From contig CAVSCX010000010.1 in assembly GCA_963726615.1 (NCBI GenBank), forward strand, positions 186,001-250,000: DNA of 64,000 bases, in the 5' to 3' direction. Below, piece after piece: positions 51,560-59,100 of this stretch; position 1 is the first letter of the stretch; each line of letters begins with the position of its first letter. Below the pieces are notes generated by a model. That model did not search any database. It was given only the letters and a program-made list of their open reading frames with translations, and had not been told where the DNA came from. Made by a program: the position numbers and the translations under genes. Source of the stretch: CAWDZK01 sp963726615 (GTDB taxonomy: Bacteria; Actinomycetota; Actinomycetes; JACCUZ01).

Positions 51560-51687
51560 TGGACACCAACGACGGCGCAACGCCTGCATCGGTCCTTCAC
51601 CAGTGCGCTGGCGGCAATTGCGCCGTCTTTCGTGTCCCTCGGATCCGTGCCAATCGCCCGTTGTAGAACGAACAGAAGTGCAGTTCC
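51560..51687 (+). repeat. 128-bp direct repeat, left copy
   Basis: Aligned without gaps to 56351-56478, with about 15 mismatches by eye. The first 33 bases are identical. It directly abuts the truncated DUF222 gene. Its right end holds one copy of the spacer motif (51669-51686). Confidence 0.85.
51669..51686 (+). repeat. Spacer motif copy 1 (CGAACAnRAGTGCmGCTC family)
   Basis: CGAACAGAAGTGCAGTTC, in the spacer before the MraY-like gene; same orientation as the genes. Other clear copies are at 53149, 55027 and 56460, with partial copies at 53855 and 56512. Confidence 0.55.
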
Positions 51688-51964
51688 CGAGCTCGGACTC
51701 GGCGGCTGACGCGCACAGACGGGAACCGGCAGTACCGAGCGGTCCGCATCTGCGAGCCAACAACCGCGACCAGTCCAGATCCGGCGATACCTTGCACGAC
51801 GTGCTTCGGTGGCCACCACGGAGCGGGCGTCGGCCACGCAGCCATGCATACGACCCCTCGCAGGGCCGGGCGTCTGCCGGCGCCAGGTGGGTGATGCTGG
51901 ACAAGAACGAGTGCCCACGGCGCCACGCAGGAGTGTCGTCGGCTGCGGCCTGACCCCGATCACC

Positions 51965-51970
51965 TATCGT
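51965..51970 (+). promoter_or_regulatory. Putative -10 box of a leaderless promoter
   Basis: TATCGT ends 6 bases before the GTG at 51977, which supports that codon as the start of the MraY-like gene. Nothing else gene-like was seen between 51688 and 51964. Confidence 0.45.
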
Positions 51971-51976
51971 CGCTCG

Positions 51977-53020
51977 GTGGTCGCTCTGCTTGTCGCCGGC
52001 GGGATGTCGTTCGTCCTCACGTTGCTGCTGACCCCGTTCCTGATCAGGCTGCTGCGCCGGAGCGGTGTCGGCCAGCCCATCCACGACGAGATGCACCACC
52101 ACACCCAGAAGGCCGGCACCCCGACCATGGGCGGGGCCGTGGCCCCGTTGTCGCTCCTCACCGCCTTCCCCGTCGCGCTGGCCGTCTCGGGGCACCCCCC
52201 GAGCCGAGTCGGCGTCGCGGCTGCGCTGGCCGTCGTGGCCATGGGCGCCGTCGGGCTGCTCGACGACGGGATGAAGGTGTTCCGGGAGCGGAACCTGGGC
52301 CTGCGGGAGCTGCAGAAGACGGTCCTGCAGACCCTCGTGAGCCTGGGGTACGCGCTGGCCGTGGTCACCTCGCCGGGGAGCTGCCGGCAGCTCGCGTTCA
52401 CGAACTGCGAGCACACCGCCCTGAGCCTGCCTAGCTGGCTGTACGTCCTCGTGCTCATGGCGATCTTCTGGGGGAGCACGAACGCCGTGAACTTCACCGA
52501 CGGCATCGAGGGGCTGCTCGCCGGCGCCGCGGCCGTGACCTTCCTCGTGCTCACCGGCATCGGCTTCTGGGTCGTCCGTCACCACAGCATCTACCAGGTG
52601 CCGCACGCCCTCGAGCTCACCTTGGTGGCTGCCTGCCTGGCAGGGTCGATGGGCGGCCTGCTGTGGTGGAACATCAAACCGAAGACCATCTTCATGGGGG
52701 ACACCGGATCCCTGGCCCTGGGCGCGGGCCTGGTCGTCGTCTGCTCCGGCCTCGGCCTCACCCTGCTCGTGCCCGTCATCGGGTTCCTGTACGTCGGGGT
52801 CGGTGCCTCGAGCTTCCTGCAACGGGTCTGGTTCAAGTGGACCCGCCGCCGAGGCACACCGCGGCGCCTGTTCCGCATGGCGCCCATCCACCACCACTTC
52901 GAGCTGGTCGGCTGGAGCGAGTCGACCATCGTCGTCCGGTTCTGGATCGTGAACGCGATCGCGGCAGGCTGCGCCGTCCTGCTGTTCTACGGCGATGCGC
53001 TGAGACACCTCCCCACCTGA
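51977..53020 (+). CDS. MraY-family phospho-N-acetylmuramoyl-pentapeptide transferase (probable paralogue)
   Basis: A 347-residue polytopic enzyme with MraY hallmarks: HHHTQKAGTPTMGGAVAP, LLDDGMKVFRERNLGLRELQKT with the Asp-Asp pair, NAVNFTDGIEGLLAG, KTIFMGDTGSLALG and the late MAPIHHHFELVGWSE. It transfers phospho-MurNAc-pentapeptide from UDP to undecaprenyl phosphate, forming lipid I. The usual mraY sits among mur and fts genes, which are absent here, so this is probably an extra copy. Two loop sequences differ from standard actinobacterial MraY (DDGMKVF, FTDGIEG), and Cys-rich GSCRQLAFTNCEH is in an outside loop. It may supply drug tolerance or act on a different polymer. It lies between repeats. 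Confidence 0.85.
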   Translation: MVALLVAGGMSFVLTLLLTPFLIRLLRRSGVGQPIHDEMHHHTQKAGTPTMGGAVAPLSLLTAFPVALAVSGHPPSRVGVAAALAVVAMGAVGLLDDGMKVFRERNLGLRELQKTVLQTLVSLGYALAVVTSPGSCRQLAFTNCEHTALSLPSWLYVLVLMAIFWGSTNAVNFTDGIEGLLAGAAAVTFLVLTGIGFWVVRHHSIYQVPHALELTLVAACLAGSMGGLLWWNIKPKTIFMGDTGSLALGAGLVVVCSGLGLTLLVPVIGFLYVGVGASSFLQRVWFKWTRRRGTPRRLFRMAPIHHHFELVGWSESTIVVRFWIVNAIAAGCAVLLFYGDALRHLPT

Positions 53021-53148
53021 CGAGCGACGCGAGCGCGCCCCTGCCCGAGCGGTCGCTCAGGACGTCCGTCGGGTCGCCGGTTCCGATGCCGAGGCCGAGC
53101 CGCCAGCCGCACCCGCGTGCTTCCTGACCGGGGCTGCGCCGAGGCGGA

Positions 53149-53166
53149 CGAACACGAGTGCCGCTC
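53149..53166 (+). repeat. Spacer motif copy 2
   Basis: CGAACACGAGTGCCGCTC, between the MraY-like gene and the first GNAT gene, in the same orientation as copies 1, 3 and 4. Confidence 0.55.
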
Positions 53167-53330
53167 TGGAGCAGTCGTGCCGACAGCCGCCATACCGATC
53201 GGTGGTGCCAGCCCCCAGGCGCTCGTCCGGAGCGAGCGGTACCGGCAATCTCGCTCGTTCTCCATGCCCTGAGCCATCGATGACCCAGCCTGTGCACTCC
53301 GCTCCGCTCGCCCGCGTCGGCGTGCGGTCC

Positions 53331-53336
53331 TAGGGT
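53331..53336 (+). promoter_or_regulatory. Putative -10 box of a leaderless promoter
   Basis: TAGGGT ends 6 bases before the ATG at 53343 of the first GNAT gene; no ribosome-binding site is present. Confidence 0.5.
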
Positions 53337-53342
53337 CGCCGC

Positions 53343-53780
53343 ATGGACCTGGTGCTCCGCGAGACGACGCTCGACGATCTCCCGATCCTGTTCGAGCACC
53401 AACGCGACCCGCTCGCCAACGAGATGGCCGTGTTCGCGGCGCGCGACTGGGACGCCTTCGTGGCGCACGACGCGAAGATCCGGTCCGACCCGGCCCTGAT
53501 CCGTCGCACGGTCGTCGTGGACGACGAGGTCGTCGGCTGGATCGGCTGCTTCGGCGACGAGCAACGCGAGGTGGGCTACTGGTACGGCCGCGCGGTGTGG
53601 GCGAGAGGCATCGCCACCGCGGCGCTTGCCGCCTTCCTCGACGAAGTCACCGAGCGGCCCTTGTTGGCCCACGTCGCGGTCACGAACGTCGGGTCGGCGA
53701 AGGTCCTCGAGCGATGCGGTTTCGTCGAGGTCGAACACGAGACGACCGACGTCGAGGAGATCGTCTACCGGCTGGGCTAG
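53343..53780 (+). CDS. GNAT family N-acetyltransferase
   Basis: A 145-residue GNAT protein. It begins LVLRETTLDDLPILFEHQRDPLANEMA and has VVVDDEVVGWIGCFGDEQREVGYWYGRAVWARGIATAALAAFLDEV with the acetyl-CoA-binding R/Q-x2-G-x-A/G-like turn. It closes with LAHVAVTNVGSAKVLERCGFVEVEHE, the usual final helix-strand. It acetylates a small molecule or protein N-terminus; substrate unknown. It appears to be expressed alone from a leaderless promoter, which fits a self-contained cassette. Confidence 0.87.
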   Translation: MDLVLRETTLDDLPILFEHQRDPLANEMAVFAARDWDAFVAHDAKIRSDPALIRRTVVVDDEVVGWIGCFGDEQREVGYWYGRAVWARGIATAALAAFLDEVTERPLLAHVAVTNVGSAKVLERCGFVEVEHETTDVEEIVYRLG

Positions 53781-54105
53781 CCGCGTGCCTCGAACCAGGC
53801 TCGGCCCTCCATCGACCCTGCTGGCCGCGACGGGCCTCGACGTCCAGCCGGCAAAGCCCGAGTGCCGCTCCCGCCGGACTGATCAGGCATCATCATGCGG
53901 GTCATCCTCTAGCCCCAGCACCATGCGTGGATGGTGACAGACGATCAGCTGCGTGTCCCGGCTATGGGAGAGCGCGGCGGGATCGTCCCGCGCTCGATGC
54001 CCGGCAAATCACCCTGGCGACCGAGGCCCCACGTGATGCTGTGACGATCGACGTCGTCGATAGCGATCAGTGGGACCTCGCAGGGCTGGACGGCAAGGAG
54101 TGGCG
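53781..54105. other. Gene-free spacer with partial motif copy
   Basis: No convincing gene in 325 bp. A partial copy of the spacer motif (AGCCCGAGTGCCGCTC) lies at 53855-53870. Base composition is lower in GC than the surrounding chromosome. The next gene has its own AGGAG ribosome-binding site near 54096-54100. Confidence 0.55.
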
Positions 54106-54861
54106 ATGCTCGAAAGTTTGTACTCCGACGCAAGGCTCTACGACCTCATGTTCCCGCAGCCGAGTGGGCTGGGATCGCGCGCACAGTTCTACCTCGACCT
54201 CGCGGCAACTGCCGGTGGGCCCGTCCTGGAGCTCGGGTGTGGAACGGGCTCTGTGCTCCTCCCGATCGCCGAGCGCGGCATCTCCTGCCAGGGAATCGAC
54301 CTTTCCAGCGACATGCTTGCTCAGGCGCGCGCGAAGTTCGAGGCCAGTGGGGTGACGGCGGGGCTGCACCTGGGTGACATGATTGACTTCGATCTCGACG
54401 AGCGGTTCGGGCTCGTGTTCGTGGCCTCGAACTCGCTAACCCATCTGCACGCCGCCTGCGACATCGTGAACTGCTTTCGTGCCGTACGCCGACACCTGAC
54501 GCCGGGCGGACGGTTCGCCTTCGACGTCTTCAACCCGAGTGTGCAGGTCCTGGCTGGCGCCGATGGTCTACGCCGCGAGAAGCAGCGCTTCGCTGACCCC
54601 GAGCGTGGTGAGATCCGCGTCGACGTCGAGGAGCGCTATGACGCTGCGGCGCAGGTCACGCGCGGGATGTGGTACTTCTCAACCGAGAGTGAGCCTGACT
54701 TTGTCGTGAGTTCCGTCGAGGTCCGCAGCTTCTTTCCGCAGGAGCTTGCGCTCCTTCTCGACGCTGGCGGCTTGCGACTTGCTGAACGCTTTGGCGACTT
54801 CGAGCGCGCCGCATTCACTAGCGAGACACCGACTCAGGTGTGTATCTGCGAGGCGGCATAG
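54106..54861 (+). CDS. Class I SAM-dependent methyltransferase
   Basis: A 251-residue Rossmann-fold methyltransferase. It has DARLYDLMFPQPSGLGSRAQFYLDLA, the SAM motif I VLELGCGTGSVLLPIAERG, GIDLSSDMLAQARAKF (motif II), FGLVFVASNSLTHLH and LTPGGRFAFDVFNPS. The C-terminal half is beta-rich with VSSVEVRSFFPQELALLLDAGG. The acceptor is not readable. ATG at 54106 follows AGGAG. Codon use is less GC-biased than in flanking genes (for example TTT, AGT and CGA occur repeatedly), suggesting recent acquisition. Confidence 0.87.
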   Translation: MLESLYSDARLYDLMFPQPSGLGSRAQFYLDLAATAGGPVLELGCGTGSVLLPIAERGISCQGIDLSSDMLAQARAKFEASGVTAGLHLGDMIDFDLDERFGLVFVASNSLTHLHAACDIVNCFRAVRRHLTPGGRFAFDVFNPSVQVLAGADGLRREKQRFADPERGEIRVDVEERYDAAAQVTRGMWYFSTESEPDFVVSSVEVRSFFPQELALLLDAGGLRLAERFGDFERAAFTSETPTQVCICEAA

Positions 54862-55026
54862 TCGCCGGCCACGACGGCGAAGCGCCGCGACGGCAACCCA
54901 GAGGTTGTCCTCAGCGAGGGAGTGGCGGCGGTGGTGTGGCCCGTGGTTGCTCTACAGCGGCGACGTGACCCACCCCGTTCGTCACTTGACAGGCTCCACC
55001 TTCGGTCGAGCCCGCCAGGGCTTGAC

Positions 55027-55044
55027 CGAACATGAGTGCAGCTG
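55027..55044 (+). repeat. Spacer motif copy 3
   Basis: CGAACATGAGTGCAGCTG, in the 291-bp spacer (54862-55152) between the methyltransferase and the second GNAT gene. Nothing else gene-like was seen in that spacer. Confidence 0.5.
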
Positions 55045-55140
55045 CAGGTTGTGCGGACCCGTCCGTCTGCGCCCGCTCGCTCCAGGGGTAAGCAAGAGAC
55101 CCCGGTCCGGCGGCCTCCCCGAAGGGCTCTCACCGCGCCA

Positions 55141-55146
55141 TACGAT
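55141..55146 (+). promoter_or_regulatory. Putative -10 box of a leaderless promoter
   Basis: TACGAT ends 6 bases before the ATG at 55153 of the second GNAT gene. Confidence 0.45.
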
Positions 55147-55152
55147 CTCGGC

Positions 55153-55629
55153 ATGACGGTCAGGCTCCGCGAGCTCACGCGCGAGGCGGCCGACGCGATC
55201 TTGGCCGGCAATCGGCCTGACGGCGTGCGCGTCGCTCCGGACTATCCCACGGAGTTTTCTGCGGGCGTGGCGCAATTCGTCGGCGCGGTGGGCCAACTCG
55301 GTCCCTTCCTTCTCCACCGTTCTGAGGACGATGTTGTCGTGGGCGAGATCGGTGGTGCTTTCGTCGACGAGCAAGGGACGATCGAGATCGGCTACGCCGT
55401 TGTCCAGTCGCAGAGGAACCGGGGATACGCGACCGCGGCGATCGAGGCTCTCGTGGCGAAGGCGAGTGCGGCCACCGAGGTGCGTCGCATCGTGGCGCAC
55501 ACGCCGCTTGAGCGCCCGCAGAGCGGACGCGTTGTCGAGAAAGCCGGCTTCACGAGGGTGCGGGAGATGGATGACGTGGACGAGCTGGGGAACGTGCAGC
55601 GCGTCGAGGAGTGGGAGTTCCTGGTGTGA
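55153..55629 (+). CDS. GNAT family N-acetyltransferase
   Basis: A 158-residue GNAT protein. It starts TVRLRELTREAADAILAGNRPDG and contains GEIGGAFVDEQGTIEIGYAVVQSQRNRGYATAAIEALVAKA, where QRNRGYA is the acetyl-CoA pyrophosphate loop. It ends AHTPLERPQSGRVVEKAGFTRVREM. Such RimJ/RimL-like proteins acetylate amino groups of proteins, antibiotics or metabolites. Its promoter looks leaderless, and it stands between spacers carrying the repeated motif. Confidence 0.87.
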   Translation: MTVRLRELTREAADAILAGNRPDGVRVAPDYPTEFSAGVAQFVGAVGQLGPFLLHRSEDDVVVGEIGGAFVDEQGTIEIGYAVVQSQRNRGYATAAIEALVAKASAATEVRRIVAHTPLERPQSGRVVEKAGFTRVREMDDVDELGNVQRVEEWEFLV

Positions 55630-55820
55630 GCCCCGCTCGGCACAGCGACCCGGGCGCCGGCAGGCCACCGGCATCCGACGCGTCGCGCATTAACCGGAAG
55701 CGATCGGTGGTGCCTGCGACGACGTGACTGACCGATTCGAGCACAACGAACAGCGCCGGCCCCGCGCCCGACGCTGGTTCAGCGGTTCCCATGATGGCAG
55801 CCGGGGGCGAGGATGACGCC

Positions 55821-56297
55821 GTGGAAGATCCTCTCCCCCTCCGCCTGGAACCCATCGATCAGCGGAACTGGCGGGCCGCCGTAGCCGTGCACGTAGCCCC
55901 TGACCAGGTCCGGCTCGTCGCTGGCCGTCAGCCTGTCGCCCTGGTCATCCTCGCCAAGGCGTACGTGCGGCCGGGCGACCTCGATTGGGAGCCGCTCGCG
56001 TTGACAACGGCGGCCTCGGTGGTCGGCGTCGTCGCGCTTGCTCACGCGCCCGCGCACACAGAAATGCTTCACCTGGCGATCGACGTGTCGAAGCAAGGAC
56101 GAGGACTTGGATCGGCAGCGGTGGACCTCCTGGTTGCGCATGTGGCCGAGACTCGACCGAGCGCGCAAGAAGTCCGGCTCACGGTTCACCCGGAGAACAC
56201 GCGTGCGCAGCGCCTGTACCGGAGTCGGGGCTTCCTGCCGAACGGGCAGGTGCGCGACGGCGAGCCGATGTGGTCACGGGACCTCGAACGTGCATAG
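55821..56297 (+). CDS. GNAT family N-acetyltransferase
   Basis: A GNAT protein of about 158 residues. It begins with LPLRLEPIDQRNWRAAVAVHVAPDQ. The central part is VVGVVALAHAPAHTEMLHLAIDVSKQGRGLGSAAVDLLVAHV, with the QGRGLG acetyl-CoA loop. It ends RLTVHPENTRAQRLYRSRGFLPNGQV. The tail resembles diamine/spermidine acetyltransferase-like members. The start is uncertain: GTG at 55821 is chosen for family length, and ATG at 55791 or 55794 would add ten or nine residues. It is the last gene before the right copy of the 128-bp direct repeat. Confidence 0.82.
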   Translation: MEDPLPLRLEPIDQRNWRAAVAVHVAPDQVRLVAGRQPVALVILAKAYVRPGDLDWEPLALTTAASVVGVVALAHAPAHTEMLHLAIDVSKQGRGLGSAAVDLLVAHVAETRPSAQEVRLTVHPENTRAQRLYRSRGFLPNGQVRDGEPMWSRDLERA

Positions 56298-56350
56298 ATG
56301 CTCGATCCCGAGCAAACCGATCCGGCACTCTGGATCACACCCTGGAGCCC

Positions 56351-56478
56351 TGGACACCAACGACGGCGCAACGCCTGCATCGGCACTTCACCAGTGCGCC
56401 GGAGGCAATTGCGCCGTCTTTCGTGTCCCCCGGATCGGTGCCAATAGCCCGTTGACGCACGAACAGAGGTGCCGCTCC
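56351..56478 (+). repeat. 128-bp direct repeat, right copy
   Basis: Gapless alignment partner of 51560-51687, with about 15 mismatches. The two copies bound the cluster of MraY-like, GNAT, methyltransferase and GNAT genes. The surrounding 56298-56586 stretch has no gene. Confidence 0.85.
56460..56477 (+). repeat. Spacer motif copy 4
   Basis: CGAACAGAGGTGCCGCTC, at the right end of the right direct repeat. A further partial copy ending AGTGCCGCTC lies at 56512-56529. Confidence 0.55.
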
Positions 56479-56586
56479 ACGGCGGTCGGGCGCAGGGCGG
56501 CCCGGAAGCCGGGCGAAAGTGCCGCTCGCAGCCGGCCCGTACGACGCGGTCAGGCGTACGGACGTGCGCTGACCTGGGGCGAACGC

Positions 56587-56970
56587 TCAGCCGTCGTCGC
56601 GGACGAGGCAGAAGGGATGTCCGGCCGGGTCGCGCAGCACGCGGACGTTGTCCTGCGGCTGGTGGTCGGCGACGGTCGCGCCGAGCGCCACTGCGTCGTC
56701 GACCGCCGAGTCGAGGTCGCCGACCTGGAAGTCGAAGTGCATCATCGGGCGCTGTGCGCCGTCGACCGGCGGCCAGACCGGCGCCTGGTAGCCGTCCGCC
56801 TGCTGGAAGACGATGTAGATCGATCCCTCGGGGGCGGCCAGGATCGCCGTACCCGGCTCCTCGTGGCCGATGGGCCAGTCGAGCAGCTGGGAGTAGAACC
56901 TCGCCAGGGCACCGGGGTCCGGCGCCTCGATCGCCGTTCCCCACCACATGCCGGTCATCCGTGAGCGCAT
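56587..56970 (-). CDS. VOC family protein
   Basis: A 127-residue VOC-fold protein. It has WWGTAIEAPDPGALARFYSQLLDWPI, then RPMMHFDFQVGDLDSAVDDAVALGA with the metal-type His, and ends VRVLRDPAGHPFCLVRDDG. The pattern closely matches the VOC protein at 38966-39376. ATG at 56970 or 56958 may be used. It faces the cassette-like region from outside the direct repeats and is convergent with it. Confidence 0.85.
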   Translation of the reverse strand: MRSRMTGMWWGTAIEAPDPGALARFYSQLLDWPIGHEEPGTAILAAPEGSIYIVFQQADGYQAPVWPPVDGAQRPMMHFDFQVGDLDSAVDDAVALGATVADHQPQDNVRVLRDPAGHPFCLVRDDG

Positions 56971-57034
56971 TCCTTCACCCTTTCGTAGCCGAGCCGATCG
57001 TGTCCACGCGGCCGACGCTGCGGTGGCCGACCGG

Positions 57035-58336
57035 TCAGACGTCGCAGTAGAACGCGGTGAGAGCGGCCCCGAGGGCGGCGAGGTCGTCTACGTGGCCGAG
57101 CTCGCGGGCCGAGTGCATCGACAGCAACGGCGGGCCGACGTCGACGACGCGGAGGCCGAGCCGCGTCGCCGTCAACGGCCCGATCGTCGACCCGCACGGC
57201 ACTGCGTTGTGGGACACGAACTCCTGGGCGTCGACGCCGGCCGCGGCGCAGGCCCGCTTCCAGAGCGCGCTGCCCTGCCCGTCGGTTGCGTAGCGCTGTT
57301 TCGCATTGATCTTGAGAAGCGGTCCGCCACCAGGAACCGGCCGGTTGCCGGTGTCATGGCGCTCCACGTAGTTGGGGTGCACCGCGTGACCGGCGTCCGA
57401 GGACACGCACCACGATCCGGCCAGCGCCCGCTGCTGCTCCTCGGTGTCAGCACCCAGCCCGGCGCCGACCCGGGTCAGGACGTCGGCCAGGAACGGGCCG
57501 GCTGCCCCGGAACGCGAGCCGGAGCCGACCTCCTCGTGGTCGAAGGCGGCCAGGACGAGGACGTGGTCGGCCGCATCGGGGGCGGCCGCGAGCAGCGCGC
57601 GGAGGCCGGCGTGCACCGAGGCGAGGTTGTCCAGCCGGCCGGCGGCGAAGAGCTCGTCGTGCAGCCCGAACCGCTGGGGAGCCGCCGTGTCGACGGTGAC
57701 GAGCTCCCACCCCGCGACCTCGGCGGCGGGCAGCCCGGCGAGGCCGGCCAGGTGCTCGACGAGGTCGCCGCGGTCGGCTGCACCGGCGCCGTACACCGGG
57801 ACCAGGTGCCGCTGCGGGTCGAGCGTGAGGCCCTCGTTGACCTGGCGGTCCAGGTGGATGGCCAGCTGCGGGATGCGCAGGAAGGGGCCGGTGCGGACCA
57901 GGTGCGCGGTGCCGCCGCGGCTGACCAACCGGCCGGCGAGCTCCAGCTCGCGGTCCAGCCAGGAGTTGAGCAGCGGCCCGCCGTAGACCTCGACGCCGGC
58001 CTGCAGCCAGCCGTGCGCCGCGCTGCCCGGCCGGGGCTTGAGGTGAAAGCCGGGGGAGTCGGTGTGCGCACCCACGACTCGGTACGGCGTGGCCGGCCCG
58101 GCCCCGGCAGGCACCGCCCAGGCGACCACCGCGCCGTCGCGTACGACGTACCGGCGTCGTCCGGCCTCTCCGGTCGGCCACGCCGCCGTCTCGTCCAGCG
58201 GCTCGAAGCCGGCGGCGTCCAACCGTCGGGCAACGTCGTCGACAGCGTGGAAGGACGACGGCGAGGCGGTGATGAAGGCGGCGAGGTCCGCGACGTGCTC
58301 GTCGCGGCCGTCTCGCCATCCGGCGGCACCGCTCAC
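57035..58336 (-). CDS. M18 family aminopeptidase
   Basis: A 433-residue metallo-aminopeptidase of the M18 (aspartyl aminopeptidase-like) family. Zinc-site and family motifs are VVGAHTDSPGFHLKPRP (His), AGRLDNLASVHAGLRALL (Asp), AAFDHEEVGSGSRSGAAGPFL (Glu pair), CVSSDAGHAVHPNYVERH (Asp) and LLSMHSARELGHVDD (His). It removes N-terminal, often acidic, residues from peptides in the cytoplasm. The GTG at 58336 overlaps the stop of the methyltransferase gene (GTGA), so it is translated with it; length fits the family's usual 420-450 residues. Confidence 0.92.
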   Translation of the reverse strand: MSGAAGWRDGRDEHVADLAAFITASPSSFHAVDDVARRLDAAGFEPLDETAAWPTGEAGRRRYVVRDGAVVAWAVPAGAGPATPYRVVGAHTDSPGFHLKPRPGSAAHGWLQAGVEVYGGPLLNSWLDRELELAGRLVSRGGTAHLVRTGPFLRIPQLAIHLDRQVNEGLTLDPQRHLVPVYGAGAADRGDLVEHLAGLAGLPAAEVAGWELVTVDTAAPQRFGLHDELFAAGRLDNLASVHAGLRALLAAAPDAADHVLVLAAFDHEEVGSGSRSGAAGPFLADVLTRVGAGLGADTEEQQRALAGSWCVSSDAGHAVHPNYVERHDTGNRPVPGGGPLLKINAKQRYATDGQGSALWKRACAAAGVDAQEFVSHNAVPCGSTIGPLTATRLGLRVVDVGPPLLSMHSARELGHVDDLAALGAALTAFYCDV

Positions 58337-59100
58337 GTGACCGGCCTCCGGCCACGCGCCACCAGGCCTGGTCCGGTGCCGGGGAACGCCCGCTGCAGCG
58401 CACGGAACGGCAGCGTCCCCAGCCGTGCGGCGGTCGCGGTCCACGACGTCGACGGCTGCAGCGTCCGGCCGCTCGCATCCGACCGCTCGGACATGGACGT
58501 CGAGGTCGTGCCGGCGCCGAGCTTCTTGCGCCCGGCGTAGTTGCGCCCGGCTTCGAGCAGGTAGCCCAGGGGCGCACCGAAGTGCACCAGCTCGACGTCG
58601 ACGAGACCGGCGGCGGACAGGCGCTCACGCAGCACCGGCGGGTCGTAGCGACGGAAGTGCCCGACCATCTCGTCGGCGGCACCGAAGCGCTTCTGCCAGG
58701 CCGGCGTCGAGAGCAGCAGCCAGCCACCGGGGCGGAGGTGCTCGACCCAGCCGGCCAGCGCGCCGACGTCGTCCTCGATGTGCTCGATCACCTCGAAGGC
58801 GACCACGAGGTCGAACGTCTCGTCCGGCTTCACGACCGAGAGGTCGCCGTGGCGCACCTCGCCGTCACCGACCTCGGCAACCCGCTGCTGGGCGACGGCG
58901 CACGAGGTCGCGTCCGGCTCGACACCCAGGTACTCGTAGCGCTGTGCCAACCGGGCGCCGAACCCACCCTGGCCGCAGCCGACCTCGAGCAGGTCGAGGC
59001 GGCGCTGCGAGGCCTGCGGCAGCAGCCGGGACACCACTGCCCAGCGAAGCCAGCCGTTCGGGCTCAGCGGCGGGAGGACGTCTCGGTCTGGTGCTGTCAT
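58333..59100 (-). CDS. Class I SAM-dependent methyltransferase
   Basis: A 255-residue methyltransferase. Motif I is DLLEVGCGQGGFGARLAQRYEYLGVEPD. It continues with DETFDLVVAFEVIEHIEDDVGALAGWVEHLRPGGWLLLSTP, as in UbiG/COQ3-like and polyketide or glycan O-methyltransferases. C-terminal GHFRRYDPPVLRERLSAAGL follows. The ATG at 59100 overlaps the glycosyltransferase stop (ATGA). Its position between a GT4 and an aminopeptidase suggests action on a glycan or a glycosylated lipid; this is inference. Confidence 0.88.
   Translation of the reverse strand: MTAPDRDVLPPLSPNGWLRWAVVSRLLPQASQRRLDLLEVGCGQGGFGARLAQRYEYLGVEPDATSCAVAQQRVAEVGDGEVRHGDLSVVKPDETFDLVVAFEVIEHIEDDVGALAGWVEHLRPGGWLLLSTPAWQKRFGAADEMVGHFRRYDPPVLRERLSAAGLVDVELVHFGAPLGYLLEAGRNYAGRKKLGAGTTSTSMSERSDASGRTLQPSTSWTATAARLGTLPFRALQRAFPGTGPGLVARGRRPVT

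Larger units (their letters stand above)
53021..53342. other. Gene-free spacer with motif copy 2 and a hairpin
   Basis: No convincing gene in 322 bp. It contains the spacer motif at 53149-53166 and an inverted repeat GAGCGAG/CTCGCTC (53230-53236 and 53250-53256). It ends with the leaderless-type -10 box of the next gene. Confidence 0.6.

Noticed and set aside
51560..51687. Insertion sequence end or transposase remnant
   Set aside because: No terminal inverted repeats, target duplication or transposase fragment could be seen around either copy of the 128-bp repeat.
51597..51926. A 109-codon minus-strand frame in the region after the DUF222 remnant
   Set aside because: Overlaps the direct repeat and shows no protein-like pattern or start signal.
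53149..55044. LexA/SOS box in the CGAACA motifs
   Set aside because: The actinobacterial SOS box needs a matching GTTCG half at fixed spacing; the copies at 53149 and 55027 lack it.
51560..56478. Classical integron with attC sites
   Set aside because: No tyrosine integrase and no RYYYAAC/GTTRRRY core pairs were found; only the cassette-like layout and the repeated motif are supported.
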